A DNA stretch of 64,000 bases from JALORV01 sp963791235 (GCA_963791235.1 CAWBRW010000029.1:1054001-1118000), one strand, 5' to 3'. Shown: positions 52,443-61,549, numbered from the stretch's first letter. Notes: generated by a model not told the origin, from the sequence alone. Translations and numbers: made by a program.

Positions 52443-54060
52443 ATGCCCGCAGACGCGTATGACTATGTGATCGTCGGGGCCGGTACAGCCGGTTGCCTGC
52501 TGGCCAATCGGCTGTCCGCCGATCCCGACGTCACGGTTCTTCTGATCGAGGCTGGCGGCAAGGACGACTGGATCTGGATCAAGATCCCGGTCGGCTACCT
52601 TTTCTGCATCAACAATCCACGCACCGACTGGTGCTACAAGACCGAGCCCGATCCGGGGCTCAATGGCCGGTCGATCATCTACGCGCGCGGCAAGGTGCTC
52701 GGCGGCTGCTCGTCGATCAACGCGATGATCTACATGCGCGGCCAGGCTGCCGACTACGACGAGTGGGCGCGCCAGACCGGCGACGCGTCGTGGGGCTGGG
52801 ACGTCGGTGCTGCCGATCTTCCGCAAGAGCGAGGACTACTTCCGCGGCGCCGATGAAGCACACGGCGCCGGCGGCGAATGGCGCGTCGAGCCGCAACGGC
52901 TGCGCTGGGACATCCTGGATGCGTACCGCGAGGCCATGGTCGAGGCCGGCATTCCAAAGATCGAGGATTTCAACCGCGGCGACAACGAAGGCTGCGGCTA
53001 CTTCCTCGTCAACCAGACGCGCGGCGTACGGCTGAACACCTCGCGTGCGTTCCTGAGGCCCGTGTTGAGCCGCCCCAATCTCACCGTGATGACCGAGGCG
53101 CAGGTACGGCGCCTGACATTCGACGGGCGCCGCTGCACAGGCGTCGAGGTGATCCGCGGCGACGCTGATGAACGCATCAGCGCGCGCATCGAGACCATCC
53201 TCGCGGCCGGCAGCATCGGCTCGCCGCAGATCATGCAGCTGTCGGGCGTCGGTCCCGGCGCGCTGCTGCAGGAGCATGGAATCCCGGTGCTGCATGAAAT
53301 GCCTGGCGTCGGCGAGAACCTGCAGGACCATTTGCAGCTGCGCATGGCGTTCAAGGTCCAAAATGTGGTCACGCTGAATCAGCGTGTGCACAGCCTGTTC
53401 GGCAAGGCGGCGATGGGGCTGGAGTACGCGCTGTTCCGCTCCGGTCCGCTGACGATGGCACCGAGCCAGCTCGGGGGCTTTACGCGATCGTCGCCGCAAT
53501 ATCGCACGCCCAACGTCGAGATCCACACGCAGCCGCTGTCGCTCGACAAGTTCGGTGACCCGCTGCATCCGTTCAACGCGTTCACCTCGAGCATCTGCAA
53601 CCTGCGACCGGCTTCGCGCGGGTACGTTCGCATCAAGAGCCCGGACCCGCGCGCCGCGCCAGCGATCAATCCGCGCTACCTGAGCGCCGACGAGGACCGC
53701 AAGGTTGCGGTGGATGCGCTGCGGATCACCCGCCGCATCGCCGCCCAGCCTGCACTCGCGCGCTTCCAGCCGGAAGAATTCCTGCCCGGCCCCGCGTTCC
53801 AGACCGACGACGAAATGGTCCATGCCGCCGGCAACATCGGAACCACGATCTTCCATCCGGTCAGCACGTGCAAGATGGGACGCGCGGACGATCCGACGGC
53901 CGTGGTCGATTCGCGCCTGCGGGTGCGCGGCCTCGGCCAGCTGCGCATCGTCGACGCGTCGATCATGCCGACGATCACGTCCGGCAATACCAACTCGCCG
54001 GCACTGATGATCGCGGAAAAGGGCGCGCAGATGATTCGCGAGGACCGTCGCGCGGCGTGA
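52443..54060 (+). CDS. GMC family FAD-dependent alcohol/choline dehydrogenase (one frameshift)
   Basis: A flavoenzyme of the glucose-methanol-choline family, about 538 aa after correction. FAD-binding is DYVIVGAGTAGCLLANRL; GMC signature 1 is RGKVLGGCSSINAMIYMRGQ; signature 2 is GSIGSPQIMQLSGVGP; the active-site His and Asn are in FHPVSTCKMG and TSGNTNSP. The frame breaks at 52806: GAC GTC GGTG should be GAC GTC GTG (VLPIFRKSEDYF). AAGGAG precedes the ATG. There is no signal peptide, so it acts in the cytoplasm. Being directly downstream of the TRAP genes, it probably oxidises the imported compound or a product of it. Confidence 0.9.
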
Positions 54061-54102
54061 TTGCCGGCGCCGCTCGGCAATGAGTAGTCTGCTTTGCAGA
54101 CT
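54060..54102. terminator. Two hairpins between convergent GMC and beta-propeller genes
   Basis: The first is ATTGCCG/CGGCAAT (54060-54066 with 54075-54081). The second is AGTCTGC-TTT-GCAGACT (54086-54102), a perfect 7-bp stem with a TTT loop. They fill the 71-bp gap between convergent stops. Neither has a T-run. They probably act as shared transcript ends. Confidence 0.55.
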
Positions 54103-54131
54103 CGGCTTACCAGCGCTCGACAGTGAGCGCC

Positions 54132-55086
54132 TCAGTAGGCGCCGGGAATCAGCACGCCCCAGGGTTGCTCGCCGACCTTGATCTGTTTCAGTTCCTTCTT
54201 CGCAGCGGTGTCGATGACAGAGACGGTATTCGACCGGCCGTTGGCCACGTAGAGCTTGGCGCCGTCGGTGGTCAGCGCCATGTTCCAGGGGCGGTTGCCG
54301 ACCTTGATCGTGGACGTCACCTTGTCGGTCGCGGTGTCGATGACCATTACCGTGCCATCGGCACCGTTGGAAACATAGACCTCGCGACCGGTCGGATGCA
54401 CCTTGATGCCGTTGGAGCGGCCGCCGGCGGGGATCGTTGCGAGCACCTTCCGGTTGGCGACATCGATCGCGTAAACGGTGTTGGCCAGCTCGCATGCGAC
54501 GTAGGCGCGCGCACCGTCGGGCGTGAAGCCGATGCCGCGCGGCCGCTTGCCGACGCGCACCGAACCGACCAGCTTCTGCGCCGCGACGTCGATCACGTCG
54601 ACGACCTGCGATTCCTCGGCACTGACGAAGACCCACTTGCTGTCCGGACTGAAGACCGCGTGCTCGGGATTCTCGCCCTCGACTCTTCACCCTGAACGCG
54701 ACCTTGCCGGTTGCGGTATCGATGAAGAGGACCTGATGATCCTCCTCGATCGCGACGACGACCCACTTGCCGTCTGGCGAGCGACCGACGCCCTCGGGCG
54801 ACTCGCCGAGGTCGATGCTGCCCGCCGCGGCGCCGGTCGCGAGGTCGATGATGCGCAATGCGTTGCTCTTCTGATCGCTGACATACAACCGTTTGCCGTC
54901 GACGCTGGCGGCCATGCCGCGAGGCGTCCGTCCGGCCTTGATCGACGACACGACTTCATCCTTCGTCGTGTCGATCACGGAGATAGTCCCGTCCTTCTCA
55001 TTGGAGGCGTAGGCGAGTTCCGCGGCTGTTCCGAGCGGTGCCAGCAGCGTGCCGGCGGCGATCAAGGGCAGAATGAAGTTCTTCAT
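54132..55086 (-). CDS. PQQ-catabolism-associated YncE-like beta-propeller protein (one frameshift)
   Basis: A periplasmic seven-bladed propeller, about 317 aa after correction. The signal peptide MKNFILPLIAAGTLLAPLGT precedes AELAYASNEKDGTISVIDTT and repeated blades of the form GRTPRGMAASVDGKRLYVSD. This start and repeat style match the beta-propeller family associated with PQQ-dependent alcohol breakdown. The frame breaks near 54693, where AFRVK is followed one frame over by VEGENPEHAVFSPDSKW; an extra base in AAGAGTC explains it. Its start overlaps the stop of the Sel1 gene (ATGA). The exact role is unknown. Confidence 0.85.
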
Positions 55087-55691
55087 TTGGTCTCCGTCTC
55101 CTTCCTGCTGCGCTGGGCGGCGCGACGCTTGCCCTCGGCGATCTGTTCGGCGCTCATGCTCTTCGCGATCTCGGCGCGATAGGCAAAGCCGTCCATCACG
55201 CTGTTCTCTCCGGCCGCGGTAAACCATGCATAGGCCTCGACCGGGTCACGGTCGACACCGACGCCGTCGCGGTACATGCGGCCGATCGACAGCTGCGCAA
55301 TGCCAACGCCGGCGGTGGCCGCGGCGGTCAGCAACTGAGCGGCGCGTTTCGGGTCCTCGGGGACGCCGCGCCCAAGTCGATACATGGTTCCGAGCTCGGC
55401 CTGCGCCTGCGGATGGTTCTGCTTCGCGGCATCGGCGAGCCACCGGACGGCGGCAGCGGAATCCTTGTCCATGCCCCAGCCGAAGCGCGCCATCATGCCC
55501 ATCCGGTACTGCGCTTCAGCGTCGCCGGCGGCGGCGCGTGGCGCATACAGTGCGGCCGCTGCCGTGTAGTCCTCGCGATCGTAGGCCGCGCGCGCCGCGT
55601 CCGATTGCGCTGCTGCGAGGCCTGCCGCCAGCGACAGACCGAACATGCATGTGCGCAAGGCTTTTGCGATGATGTGCGACGTCGTACGCAC
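55083..55691 (-). CDS. Sel1-repeat periplasmic protein
   Basis: About 202 aa from the GTG at 55691, which has GGGAGAG just before it; an ATG at 55712 is the alternative but would overlap the divergent MauG-like start. The signal peptide is followed by Sel1-like repeats: AAGDAEAQYRMGMMARFGWG, NHPQAQAELGTMYRLGRGVP and GIAQLSIGRMYRDGVGVD. Sel1 repeats mediate protein contacts. It is translationally coupled to the PQQ-associated beta-propeller, so the two probably work together in the periplasm. Confidence 0.8.
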   Translation of the reverse strand: MRTTSHIIAKALRTCMFGLSLAAGLAAAQSDAARAAYDREDYTAAAALYAPRAAAGDAEAQYRMGMMARFGWGMDKDSAAAVRWLADAAKQNHPQAQAELGTMYRLGRGVPEDPKRAAQLLTAAATAGVGIAQLSIGRMYRDGVGVDRDPVEAYAWFTAAGENSVMDGFAYRAEIAKSMSAEQIAEGKRRAAQRSRKETETK

Positions 55692-55710
55692 GTTCTCTCC
55701 CTGGGTCTGC

Positions 55711-56871
55711 ATGCGTTTTGCGGTGAGCTTATCCGTTGTTGCAATGATCGCGGGCGGTTCTGCGGCACAGCCGCCCGCTGTTGCTGCCGAAGACGTGCGC
55801 CAGCAGGCGACAGTCGAAGCGGGCCGGCGCCTGTTCTTCGATGCCCGGTTGTCGGAGCCGCCAGGCACATCGTGTGCATCCTGCCACGATCCGGCGCGCG
55901 CCTTCAGCGGCGACAACGGCTCAGGATCGGCGGTGCCGCGCGGCAGTCGTCCGGAGGCACGGGGTACGCGCAATGCCCCGACCGTGATGTACCTCGCGAC
56001 GAGTCCTGGTCCGGGGCTGTCGGAAAAGGAGGGCAAGCCAGCTCCCCGTGGCGGCTTCTTCTGGGATGGCCGCGCGGTCACGCTGGCGGACCAGGCACTC
56101 GGCCCCCTGTTTGCTCCGCACGAGATGAACAATCGCGACGCGGCGTCCCTCGTCGCGCGGGTTGCGGCGTCAGACGCTGCGCCCTGGCTGCGGCAGGCGT
56201 TCGGCGAGGATGTCTTCGCCGATCCCGGGCGCGCGCTGCAGGCTGCGACCAGCGCTTTGGCCGCGTTCGAACAAAGCCCCACCTTCACGCCGTTTTCCTC
56301 CAAGTTCGATGCGGTGCTGCGCGGCCAGGCAAGTTTCACCGAACAGGAAGAGCGCGGGCAGAGTCTCTTCACGATCGCGCAGAAGGGCAACTGCGCCGCG
56401 TGCCATACGCTCAAGCCGGACAGCCGTGACCCACGGGACTCGCTGTTCACGGACTTCGGCTTTCACGCGCTCGGCGTGCCCCGCAACCCGGAGATCGCGC
56501 AGGTCGGGCAGTTCGACCTGGGCTACTGCGCCGCCCAACCGGGCGGAGCCGCCGCAAACGTGCGCTGGTGCGGCTGGTTCAAGACACCGACGCTGCGCAA
56601 TGTCGCACTGACCGCGCCGTACATGCACAACGGCCGCTTTGCGACGTTGCGCGAAGCCGTCGCGTTCTATGCGACGCGGGACACGAATCCCGAGCGCTGG
56701 TATCCCAACGGAGACAAATTCGACGACCTTCCCCTGGCGATGCGTGCGAACGTCGATGTCGACACCCGGCCGTATCACCGTCGGCCGGGCCAGCGAGCCG
56801 CGCTGAACGACGACGAAATCGACGACATCGTCGCCTTCCTCAAGACGTTGACCGACGGTTACGTGCCCTGA
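55711..56871 (+). CDS. MauG-like dihaem cytochrome c peroxidase family protein
   Basis: A periplasmic protein of about 386 aa with two haem c sites: CASCHDPARAFSGD near the N-terminus and CAACHTLKPDSRD in the second half, plus ALTAPYMHNGRFATLREAV, the MauG/CcpA C-terminal signature. Relatives reduce hydrogen peroxide or modify partner proteins by high-valent haem. A signal peptide is present from MRFAVSLSVVAMIAGGSAA. The start is uncertain because no clear ribosome-binding site precedes 55711 and other in-frame ATGs lie upstream. It overlaps the end of the cytochrome b561 gene by 13 bp. Confidence 0.88.
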   Translation: MRFAVSLSVVAMIAGGSAAQPPAVAAEDVRQQATVEAGRRLFFDARLSEPPGTSCASCHDPARAFSGDNGSGSAVPRGSRPEARGTRNAPTVMYLATSPGPGLSEKEGKPAPRGGFFWDGRAVTLADQALGPLFAPHEMNNRDAASLVARVAASDAAPWLRQAFGEDVFADPGRALQAATSALAAFEQSPTFTPFSSKFDAVLRGQASFTEQEERGQSLFTIAQKGNCAACHTLKPDSRDPRDSLFTDFGFHALGVPRNPEIAQVGQFDLGYCAAQPGGAAANVRWCGWFKTPTLRNVALTAPYMHNGRFATLREAVAFYATRDTNPERWYPNGDKFDDLPLAMRANVDVDTRPYHRRPGQRAALNDDEIDDIVAFLKTLTDGYVP

Positions 56872-57452
56872 CCCGGGGCCACGGCGGGCTGCTGATTCGT
56901 CGTGGCGAGTCGATGGGGCAGCATGCGATGGAACACGCGGTCGCGGTCGATCCACAGGTGCTTCAGCGCGGCCAGGATGTGCAGCTTGATGAGCGCGATG
57001 AACACCACGGCTGCGACGAAGTGCACGGAGCTGAAGAATTCCTTCAGCATGTCGTCCTTCCAGCCCCAGTTCGGAAGCGTCGCGCCGAAGTACTTGATCG
57101 GATATCCGGAGAAGGTCGATCCCAGGTAGCCCGCCAGCGGCATCGTGATCATGCACGCGTAGAGCAGCCAGTGACTGGCGGCGGCCGCGCGCACCTGCCA
57201 GCGGGGCACCGTCGTCGGCAGCGGCGGCGGCCGATGCGTCATGCGCCACGTCAATCGCATGACGATCAGCACGCCGAGCGTGATGCCGATCGACTTGTGC
57301 AGGTTGAACCAGTACGCCCGCACTCCCGCCGGCGCCTTCGGGATCTCGATCATCCAGAGCCCAAGAACGATCTGTGCAATGACGCCGATGGCCACCAGCC
57401 AGTGCAGCGTCATCGCAACGTGGTCGTAGCGGGTGGTGGCGTGGCTTGTCAT
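56859..57452 (-). CDS. Cytochrome b561 family membrane protein
   Basis: A 197-aa, four-helix inner-membrane dihaem protein. Likely haem ligands are His in VAMTLHWLVAIGVIAQI, WFNLHKSIGITLGVL, ASHWLLYACM and KLHILAALKHLWIDRD. CybB-type proteins oxidise quinol or superoxide or pass electrons to periplasmic partners. It sits among periplasmic redox genes and is convergent with the MauG-like gene. A partner role with the cytochromes nearby is inference. Confidence 0.88.
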   Translation of the reverse strand: MTSHATTRYDHVAMTLHWLVAIGVIAQIVLGLWMIEIPKAPAGVRAYWFNLHKSIGITLGVLIVMRLTWRMTHRPPPLPTTVPRWQVRAAAASHWLLYACMITMPLAGYLGSTFSGYPIKYFGATLPNWGWKDDMLKEFFSSVHFVAAVVFIALIKLHILAALKHLWIDRDRVFHRMLPHRLATTNQQPAVAPGQGT

Positions 57453-57517
57453 GCCGAGGTCTCAGCGGAACGCTGTCTGTCCATCGGCGACATGACGGCG
57501 GGCCCGATGGTGAACGT

Positions 57518-58183
57518 CTACTTGCCGGCGCCGGCCGCCCGCAGCAGTGCGGCCGTCTCGGCGTGCTTCTGGGCCTCGGCGATCGACAGCGCGGACTCGC
57601 CACGCGTATCGCGGGCCGCTACATCGGCGCCCCGTTCCAGCAGCAGCTTCACGCTGTCGTTCTTGCCGTATGCGGCAGCCCACATCAGCGCAGTCGCGTC
57701 GTTGGCGTAACGCTGATTGACGCCGATCCCCGCGCCCAGGAGCGCGGCCACGCATTCGGCGTTGCCGTTGCCGGCGGCGTAGATCATCGCCGTCTTGTCC
57801 ATGCGGTCCGTCGGTTCCACGTTCGCCTTGGCAGCCAGCAACACCCGCGCGACTTCCGTGTGTCCGCCATACACGGCGCTCATCAACGGCGTCACGCGCG
57901 CGAGGTTGGCGAGGTTGACATCCGCGCCGCGCTCGAGCAGCAGCTTGACCAGCTCCAGGTTGCCATTGCCGGAGGCCGTGTTCAGGGGGGAATCGCCAAG
58001 TCGGTTACGCGAGTTGGGGTTGGCGCCCTGGTCCAGCAGCGCGCGCGCCGTCGCCACTGATCCGCCTCGCGCAGCCTGCAGCAGATCGAAGTTGATATTG
58101 CGTTGTTGCGCTGATGCAGAGGTGGCAACCGCCAGCAGCAGTACTGCTGCGATGCAGCGAAACTGGGTCAAGACTCCTTCCAT
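57518..58183 (-). CDS. Secreted ankyrin-repeat protein
   Basis: 221 aa. A signal peptide (VLLLAVATSASAQ) is followed by about six ankyrin repeats, e.g. GDSPLNTASGNGNLELVKLL, VTPLMSAVYGGHTEVARVLL and ATALMWAAAYGKNDSVKLLL. AGGAGAGAGGA lies just before the ATG. It is divergent from the PQQ dehydrogenase gene. Periplasmic ankyrin proteins often accompany catalase or peroxidase genes and may protect redox enzymes. The partner is unknown. Confidence 0.87.
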   Translation of the reverse strand: MEGVLTQFRCIAAVLLLAVATSASAQQRNINFDLLQAARGGSVATARALLDQGANPNSRNRLGDSPLNTASGNGNLELVKLLLERGADVNLANLARVTPLMSAVYGGHTEVARVLLAAKANVEPTDRMDKTAMIYAAGNGNAECVAALLGAGIGVNQRYANDATALMWAAAYGKNDSVKLLLERGADVAARDTRGESALSIAEAQKHAETAALLRAAGAGK

Positions 58184-58413
58184 TCCTCTCTCCTTGCGCG
58201 CCGCCTCCCCAATTTTCGGGGGCCGCTGTGTCATTGCCGGGGATCGGCGCCTATTATCTGCCCGCTCGGTGCAATGTCGAAACCACAGACACCGGGTACC
58301 GGAGTCACGGTTGCGGTTGCCTGGAGCCACCACCGCGCGAGCGGCGCTCTATCCGGGCATCGCGACGTTCGGCGTCACAGATCGCGCCTTCAAGGACAAG
58401 CAGGGGGATAAGA

Positions 58414-60135
58414 ATGAAGAGCCAGAGTATTGCGTTGAGAGCGCTTGTTGTCGGCGTCGCGGCCACCGCCGCCATGTCGATGACGATCGCGCAGGAAGTT
58501 TCGGGACAGAGGGGCGGCGCTGCGGCCGGCGTGCCGAAGTCAGTTGCGGTGACGCAAGCGCAGCTGAACGACGCAGGAAAGCAGAACGCCAACTGGCTGC
58601 ATACCAATGGCGACTATGCGCAGACGCGGTATTACGGCGGCAACCAGATCAGCACGGCTAACGTCAAGAACCTCCGGCCGGCGTTCGTGTTCCAGACCGA
58701 GGTCGTCGAATCGATGGAGACCGCTCCGATCGTCGTCGACGGCGTCATGTACCTGACGACTTCCTACAACCACATCTATGCCATCGATGCGGTGACCGGC
58801 AAGCAGTTCTGGCACTACAAGCACAAGATGGGTCCCGTGACGACCTTCTGCTGCGGACCGAATAACCGCGGTGTCGCCATTTCCGGCGGCAAGGTCTTCA
58901 TGGGGACACTTGACGCGCGCCTGGTCGCGCTCGATGCGAAGACCGGCAACGTGCTGTGGAACGTGCAGATCGCGGATCCGGAGAAGGGCTACAGCGAGAC
59001 GATGTCGCCGACCGTGGTCGACAACAAGGTACTGATCGGTACCAACGGCGGCGAGTACGGCATCCGCGGCTTCGTCAAGGCGTTCAACGCCGACGACGGC
59101 AAGGAACTGTGGACCTTCTACACGATCCCCGAGAAGGGTCATGAAGGCGTATGGGCGCCGAACGACCTGACCGGTCGCAACATGAAGCGCGACATCGCGG
59201 CCGAAAAGGCGGCATTGGCCAAGGACAGTTCGTTCTACCAGACACTCGGCGGTGGCGTCTGGATGAACCCGTCGGTCGATCTTAAGACCCGCACGGTCTG
59301 GTTCGTCGTGGGCAACCCCTCACCTGACCTGTACGGCGCAGAGCGACCGGGCGACAACCTGTACACGGATTCGCTGGTGGCGATCGACCTGGACAAGGGC
59401 ACCTACAAGTGCCACTCGCAGTATGTCGCGCATGACGTGTGGGACCTCGACGCGGTGAGCCCGCCGATCCTGGTCGACGTCAAGGACAAGTCGGGCAAGA
59501 TGATTCCCGGCGTGCTCCACGGCGGCAAGACCGGTCATGTCTATGTGCACGATCGTTCCAACTGCAACCTGATCCGCTTTTCCGAGGCGATGATCCCGCA
59601 GGAGAACATGTGGGTGCTGCCGACCGCTGAAGGCGCACGCATGCTGCCGGGTGCCAATGGTGGCGTCGAGTGGTCGCCGATGAGTTTCGATCCGAAGACC
59701 CGACTGGCGATCGCACTCAACCTGCACCAGCCGATGACGTACCACGTCGAGGCGGCAAAGTACCCGGGCGGAAGCAAGCTCTGGCTGGGCGGCGCGTTCA
59801 AGGTGATCCCGAGCGAGAAGCAGTGGGGCCGCGTGGCCGCAGTCGATGTCGACACCGGCAAGGTGAAGTGGAAGCACGACACCGAGCAGCCGCTGATCGG
59901 CGGCGGCCTGGCCACGGCAGGGGGGCTCTATTTCTTCGGCGAGGGCAACGGCAGCTTCAACGCGCTCGATTCGGCCACTGGCAAGAAGCTGTGGAGCTTC
60001 AACTGTGGCGCCGGCGCCAATGCGATGCCGGTCTCGTACATGGTCGGCGGCAAGCAGTACATCGCGATGGGCTGCGGCGGCAACACGCAGCTGGACTTCA
60101 AGCGCGGCAACAGCGTGTTCGTGTTCGCGCTGTAG
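58414..60135 (+). CDS. PQQ-dependent alcohol dehydrogenase (quinoprotein)
   Basis: 573-aa periplasmic eight-bladed propeller enzyme that oxidises an alcohol with pyrroloquinoline quinone and passes electrons to a c-type cytochrome. The signal peptide ends near MSMTIAQ. The adjacent-cysteine disulfide is Cys146-Cys147 (TFCCGPNN). Tryptophan docking motifs recur (KTGNVLWNVQI, DDGKELWTFYTI, DTGKVKWKHDTE). AIDLDKG contains Asp325 and Asp327, the D-x-D spacing reported for lanthanide-type enzymes. GGGGGATAA precedes the ATG. A terminator separates it from the dihaem cytochrome gene, the probable electron acceptor. The substrate is not known. Confidence 0.9.
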   Translation: MKSQSIALRALVVGVAATAAMSMTIAQEVSGQRGGAAAGVPKSVAVTQAQLNDAGKQNANWLHTNGDYAQTRYYGGNQISTANVKNLRPAFVFQTEVVESMETAPIVVDGVMYLTTSYNHIYAIDAVTGKQFWHYKHKMGPVTTFCCGPNNRGVAISGGKVFMGTLDARLVALDAKTGNVLWNVQIADPEKGYSETMSPTVVDNKVLIGTNGGEYGIRGFVKAFNADDGKELWTFYTIPEKGHEGVWAPNDLTGRNMKRDIAAEKAALAKDSSFYQTLGGGVWMNPSVDLKTRTVWFVVGNPSPDLYGAERPGDNLYTDSLVAIDLDKGTYKCHSQYVAHDVWDLDAVSPPILVDVKDKSGKMIPGVLHGGKTGHVYVHDRSNCNLIRFSEAMIPQENMWVLPTAEGARMLPGANGGVEWSPMSFDPKTRLAIALNLHQPMTYHVEAAKYPGGSKLWLGGAFKVIPSEKQWGRVAAVDVDTGKVKWKHDTEQPLIGGGLATAGGLYFFGEGNGSFNALDSATGKKLWSFNCGAGANAMPVSYMVGGKQYIAMGCGGNTQLDFKRGNSVFVFAL

Positions 60136-60153
60136 AATCGCGCATCGACGTCC

Positions 60154-60180
60154 GGGCCGCCCGCAGGCGGCCCTTTTTTT
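60154..60180 (+). terminator. Intrinsic terminator after the PQQ dehydrogenase
   Basis: The perfect 8-bp stem GGGCCGCC / GGCGGCCC with the loop CGCA is followed by seven T. It ends 14 bases before the start of the cytochrome gene. Confidence 0.92.
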
Positions 60181-60194
60181 GCTCGGAGCTTTGT

Positions 60195-60777
60195 ATGAAC
60201 CGCAATTTAGGATGGACCCTGAGTGCCGTCGTCGTCTTGGCCGCGCCTGTCGCCAGCGCCCAGGACGCTGCGGCCGGCGCGAAGAAGGCCGAAGTGTGCG
60301 TCGAATGTCATGGTCCGAAAGGGAACTCCACCAAAGGTCAGTATCCGATCCTGGCGGGGCAGACGTCGCGCTATATCTACCTGCAGCTCAAGGACTTCAA
60401 GGAGGGACGGCGCAGCGATCCAGACATGACGCCGAAGGCGAAGGACATGTCGCGCGAAGACATGTTCGACCTCGCCGCGTATTTTTCCGCACAGAAGCCG
60501 GTGTCAACTGCCGTTCAAGCCCGATCCGGCGCGTGCGGCCCAGGGCAAGGCCAAGGCGGATGAGACACTGTGCACGATGTGCCATCTCGGCGGCTTCATG
60601 GGACAGAACGAAGTCCCGCGCGTGGCCGGCCAGCAGTACGACTACGTCGTCAAGCAGCTGAAGGACTTCAAGGCCAGACATCGCACCAACGACGGCGGCA
60701 ACATGGTCAGTGTTGCCAGTACCCTGAGCGACGAGGACATCCTGAACCTCGCCAACTACCTCGCCGGACTGTACTGA
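60195..60777 (+). CDS. Dihaem cytochrome c (c4-like), one frameshift
   Basis: A periplasmic carrier of about 193 aa after correction, with a signal peptide ending VASAQ. Two class I domains each hold a haem site: CVECHGPKGNS and CTMCHLGGFMG. The domains repeat the SRYIYLQLKDFKEGRR / QQYDYVVKQLKDFKARHR pattern, typical of c4. The frame breaks near 60511: ACT GCC GTT CAA should be ACT GC- G TTC AAG (FKPDPARAAQGKAKAD). It directly follows the PQQ dehydrogenase terminator and is its likely electron acceptor. The uncorrected frames would split it into two proteins. Confidence 0.88.
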
Positions 60778-60785
60778 TCCAGGCA

Positions 60786-61072
60786 ATGCCCGCGTTCATT
60801 GTCGGCACGATCCGCGTCACCGATGCCAGGAGGCGTGGCAGCGCTACGTCGAGCGCGTCGGGGCCACCTTCGGCCCTCACGGCGGACGCGTGTTGATGCG
60901 AGGCGCGAAGGCGGCCGAGCTGGCGGGGCAGGGTCACGGCGAGCGCATCGTCATCGCGGAGTTTCCCGACCTCGAGTCACTGCAACGGTGGCATGCGTCA
61001 CCGGAGTATCAGGCGCTGATCGCGCTGCGCGAGGCCGGTGCCGACGTCGTACTCACGGCCTACGACGGCTAG
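60786..61072 (+). CDS. DUF1330 family protein (frameshifted)
   Basis: A protein of about 95 aa, after correction, with a ferredoxin-like fold. It begins MPAFIVGTIRVTDA; the frame then shifts near 60827, and AWQRYVERVGATFGPHGGRV continues into MRGAKAAELAGQGHGERIV and a stop at 61072. Here one base is missing (CCC read as CC), unlike the insertions elsewhere in the window. It lies 8 bases after the cytochrome stop. DUF1330 proteins are small and mostly uncharacterised. Confidence 0.78.
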
Positions 61073-61108
61073 GCGCGCGGCATACGAACTTCGATACAGA
61101 ATAGGGCG

Positions 61109-61549
61109 ATGGCAAGACCGCATGAGACTTCACGCATGACCTCGCCTTTCGCGCTGGGAGGCGCACTGCCAGCGCTGGTGCTGTTCGTCGTCGTGAGCGC
61201 CGGATGCAGCAGGAGCGAGCAGGCGACGGTCGCACCCGCCGGAAAGACCGTACCGCCGTCGGTGATGCCGTCACCGCCCAAGCCGCCGCCATCCTTCTTT
61301 CGCGACCATTACGCGAAGCTGGAAGACTGCGTCTACGACTGGGGCTACGCACAGAAGTGCCTGCCGGTGCCGCCGGGGTCGCCTGACCAGCAGGCCGGGG
61401 CGAACTTTATCGGCCCTACCTATGCCAAGAACTACCGCGAAGAGACACAGGTGCATCTGCGCAAGGAAGCCATCGACGGCGGCTATGCGCAGACGGTCCC
61501 GATGGATGCGAGTGACAGGTCAGTCAGCAAGTCGGAAGTCAAGCCCTAG
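61109..61549 (+). CDS. Hypothetical lipoprotein
   Basis: 146 aa; a signal peptide ending in the lipobox VSAGC, then a Pro-rich linker and a conserved-looking domain with two Cys (LEDCVYDWGYAQKCLPVPPG) and FIGPTYAKNYREETQ. I do not recognise it with confidence. A DUF350 relic follows, and in enterobacteria DUF350 (yjfL) neighbours a DUF1190 lipoprotein gene (yjfM), so a distant DUF1190 relationship is possible. An alternative start is the ATG at 61136. Confidence 0.6.
   Translation: MARPHETSRMTSPFALGGALPALVLFVVVSAGCSRSEQATVAPAGKTVPPSVMPSPPKPPPSFFRDHYAKLEDCVYDWGYAQKCLPVPPGSPDQQAGANFIGPTYAKNYREETQVHLRKEAIDGGYAQTVPMDASDRSVSKSEVKP

Noticed and set aside
55083..56450. Minus-strand ORF of 455 codons extending the Sel1 gene over the MauG-like gene
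   Set aside because: Only the last 200 codons show a signal peptide and Sel1 repeats. The rest is antisense to a well-supported dihaem peroxidase.
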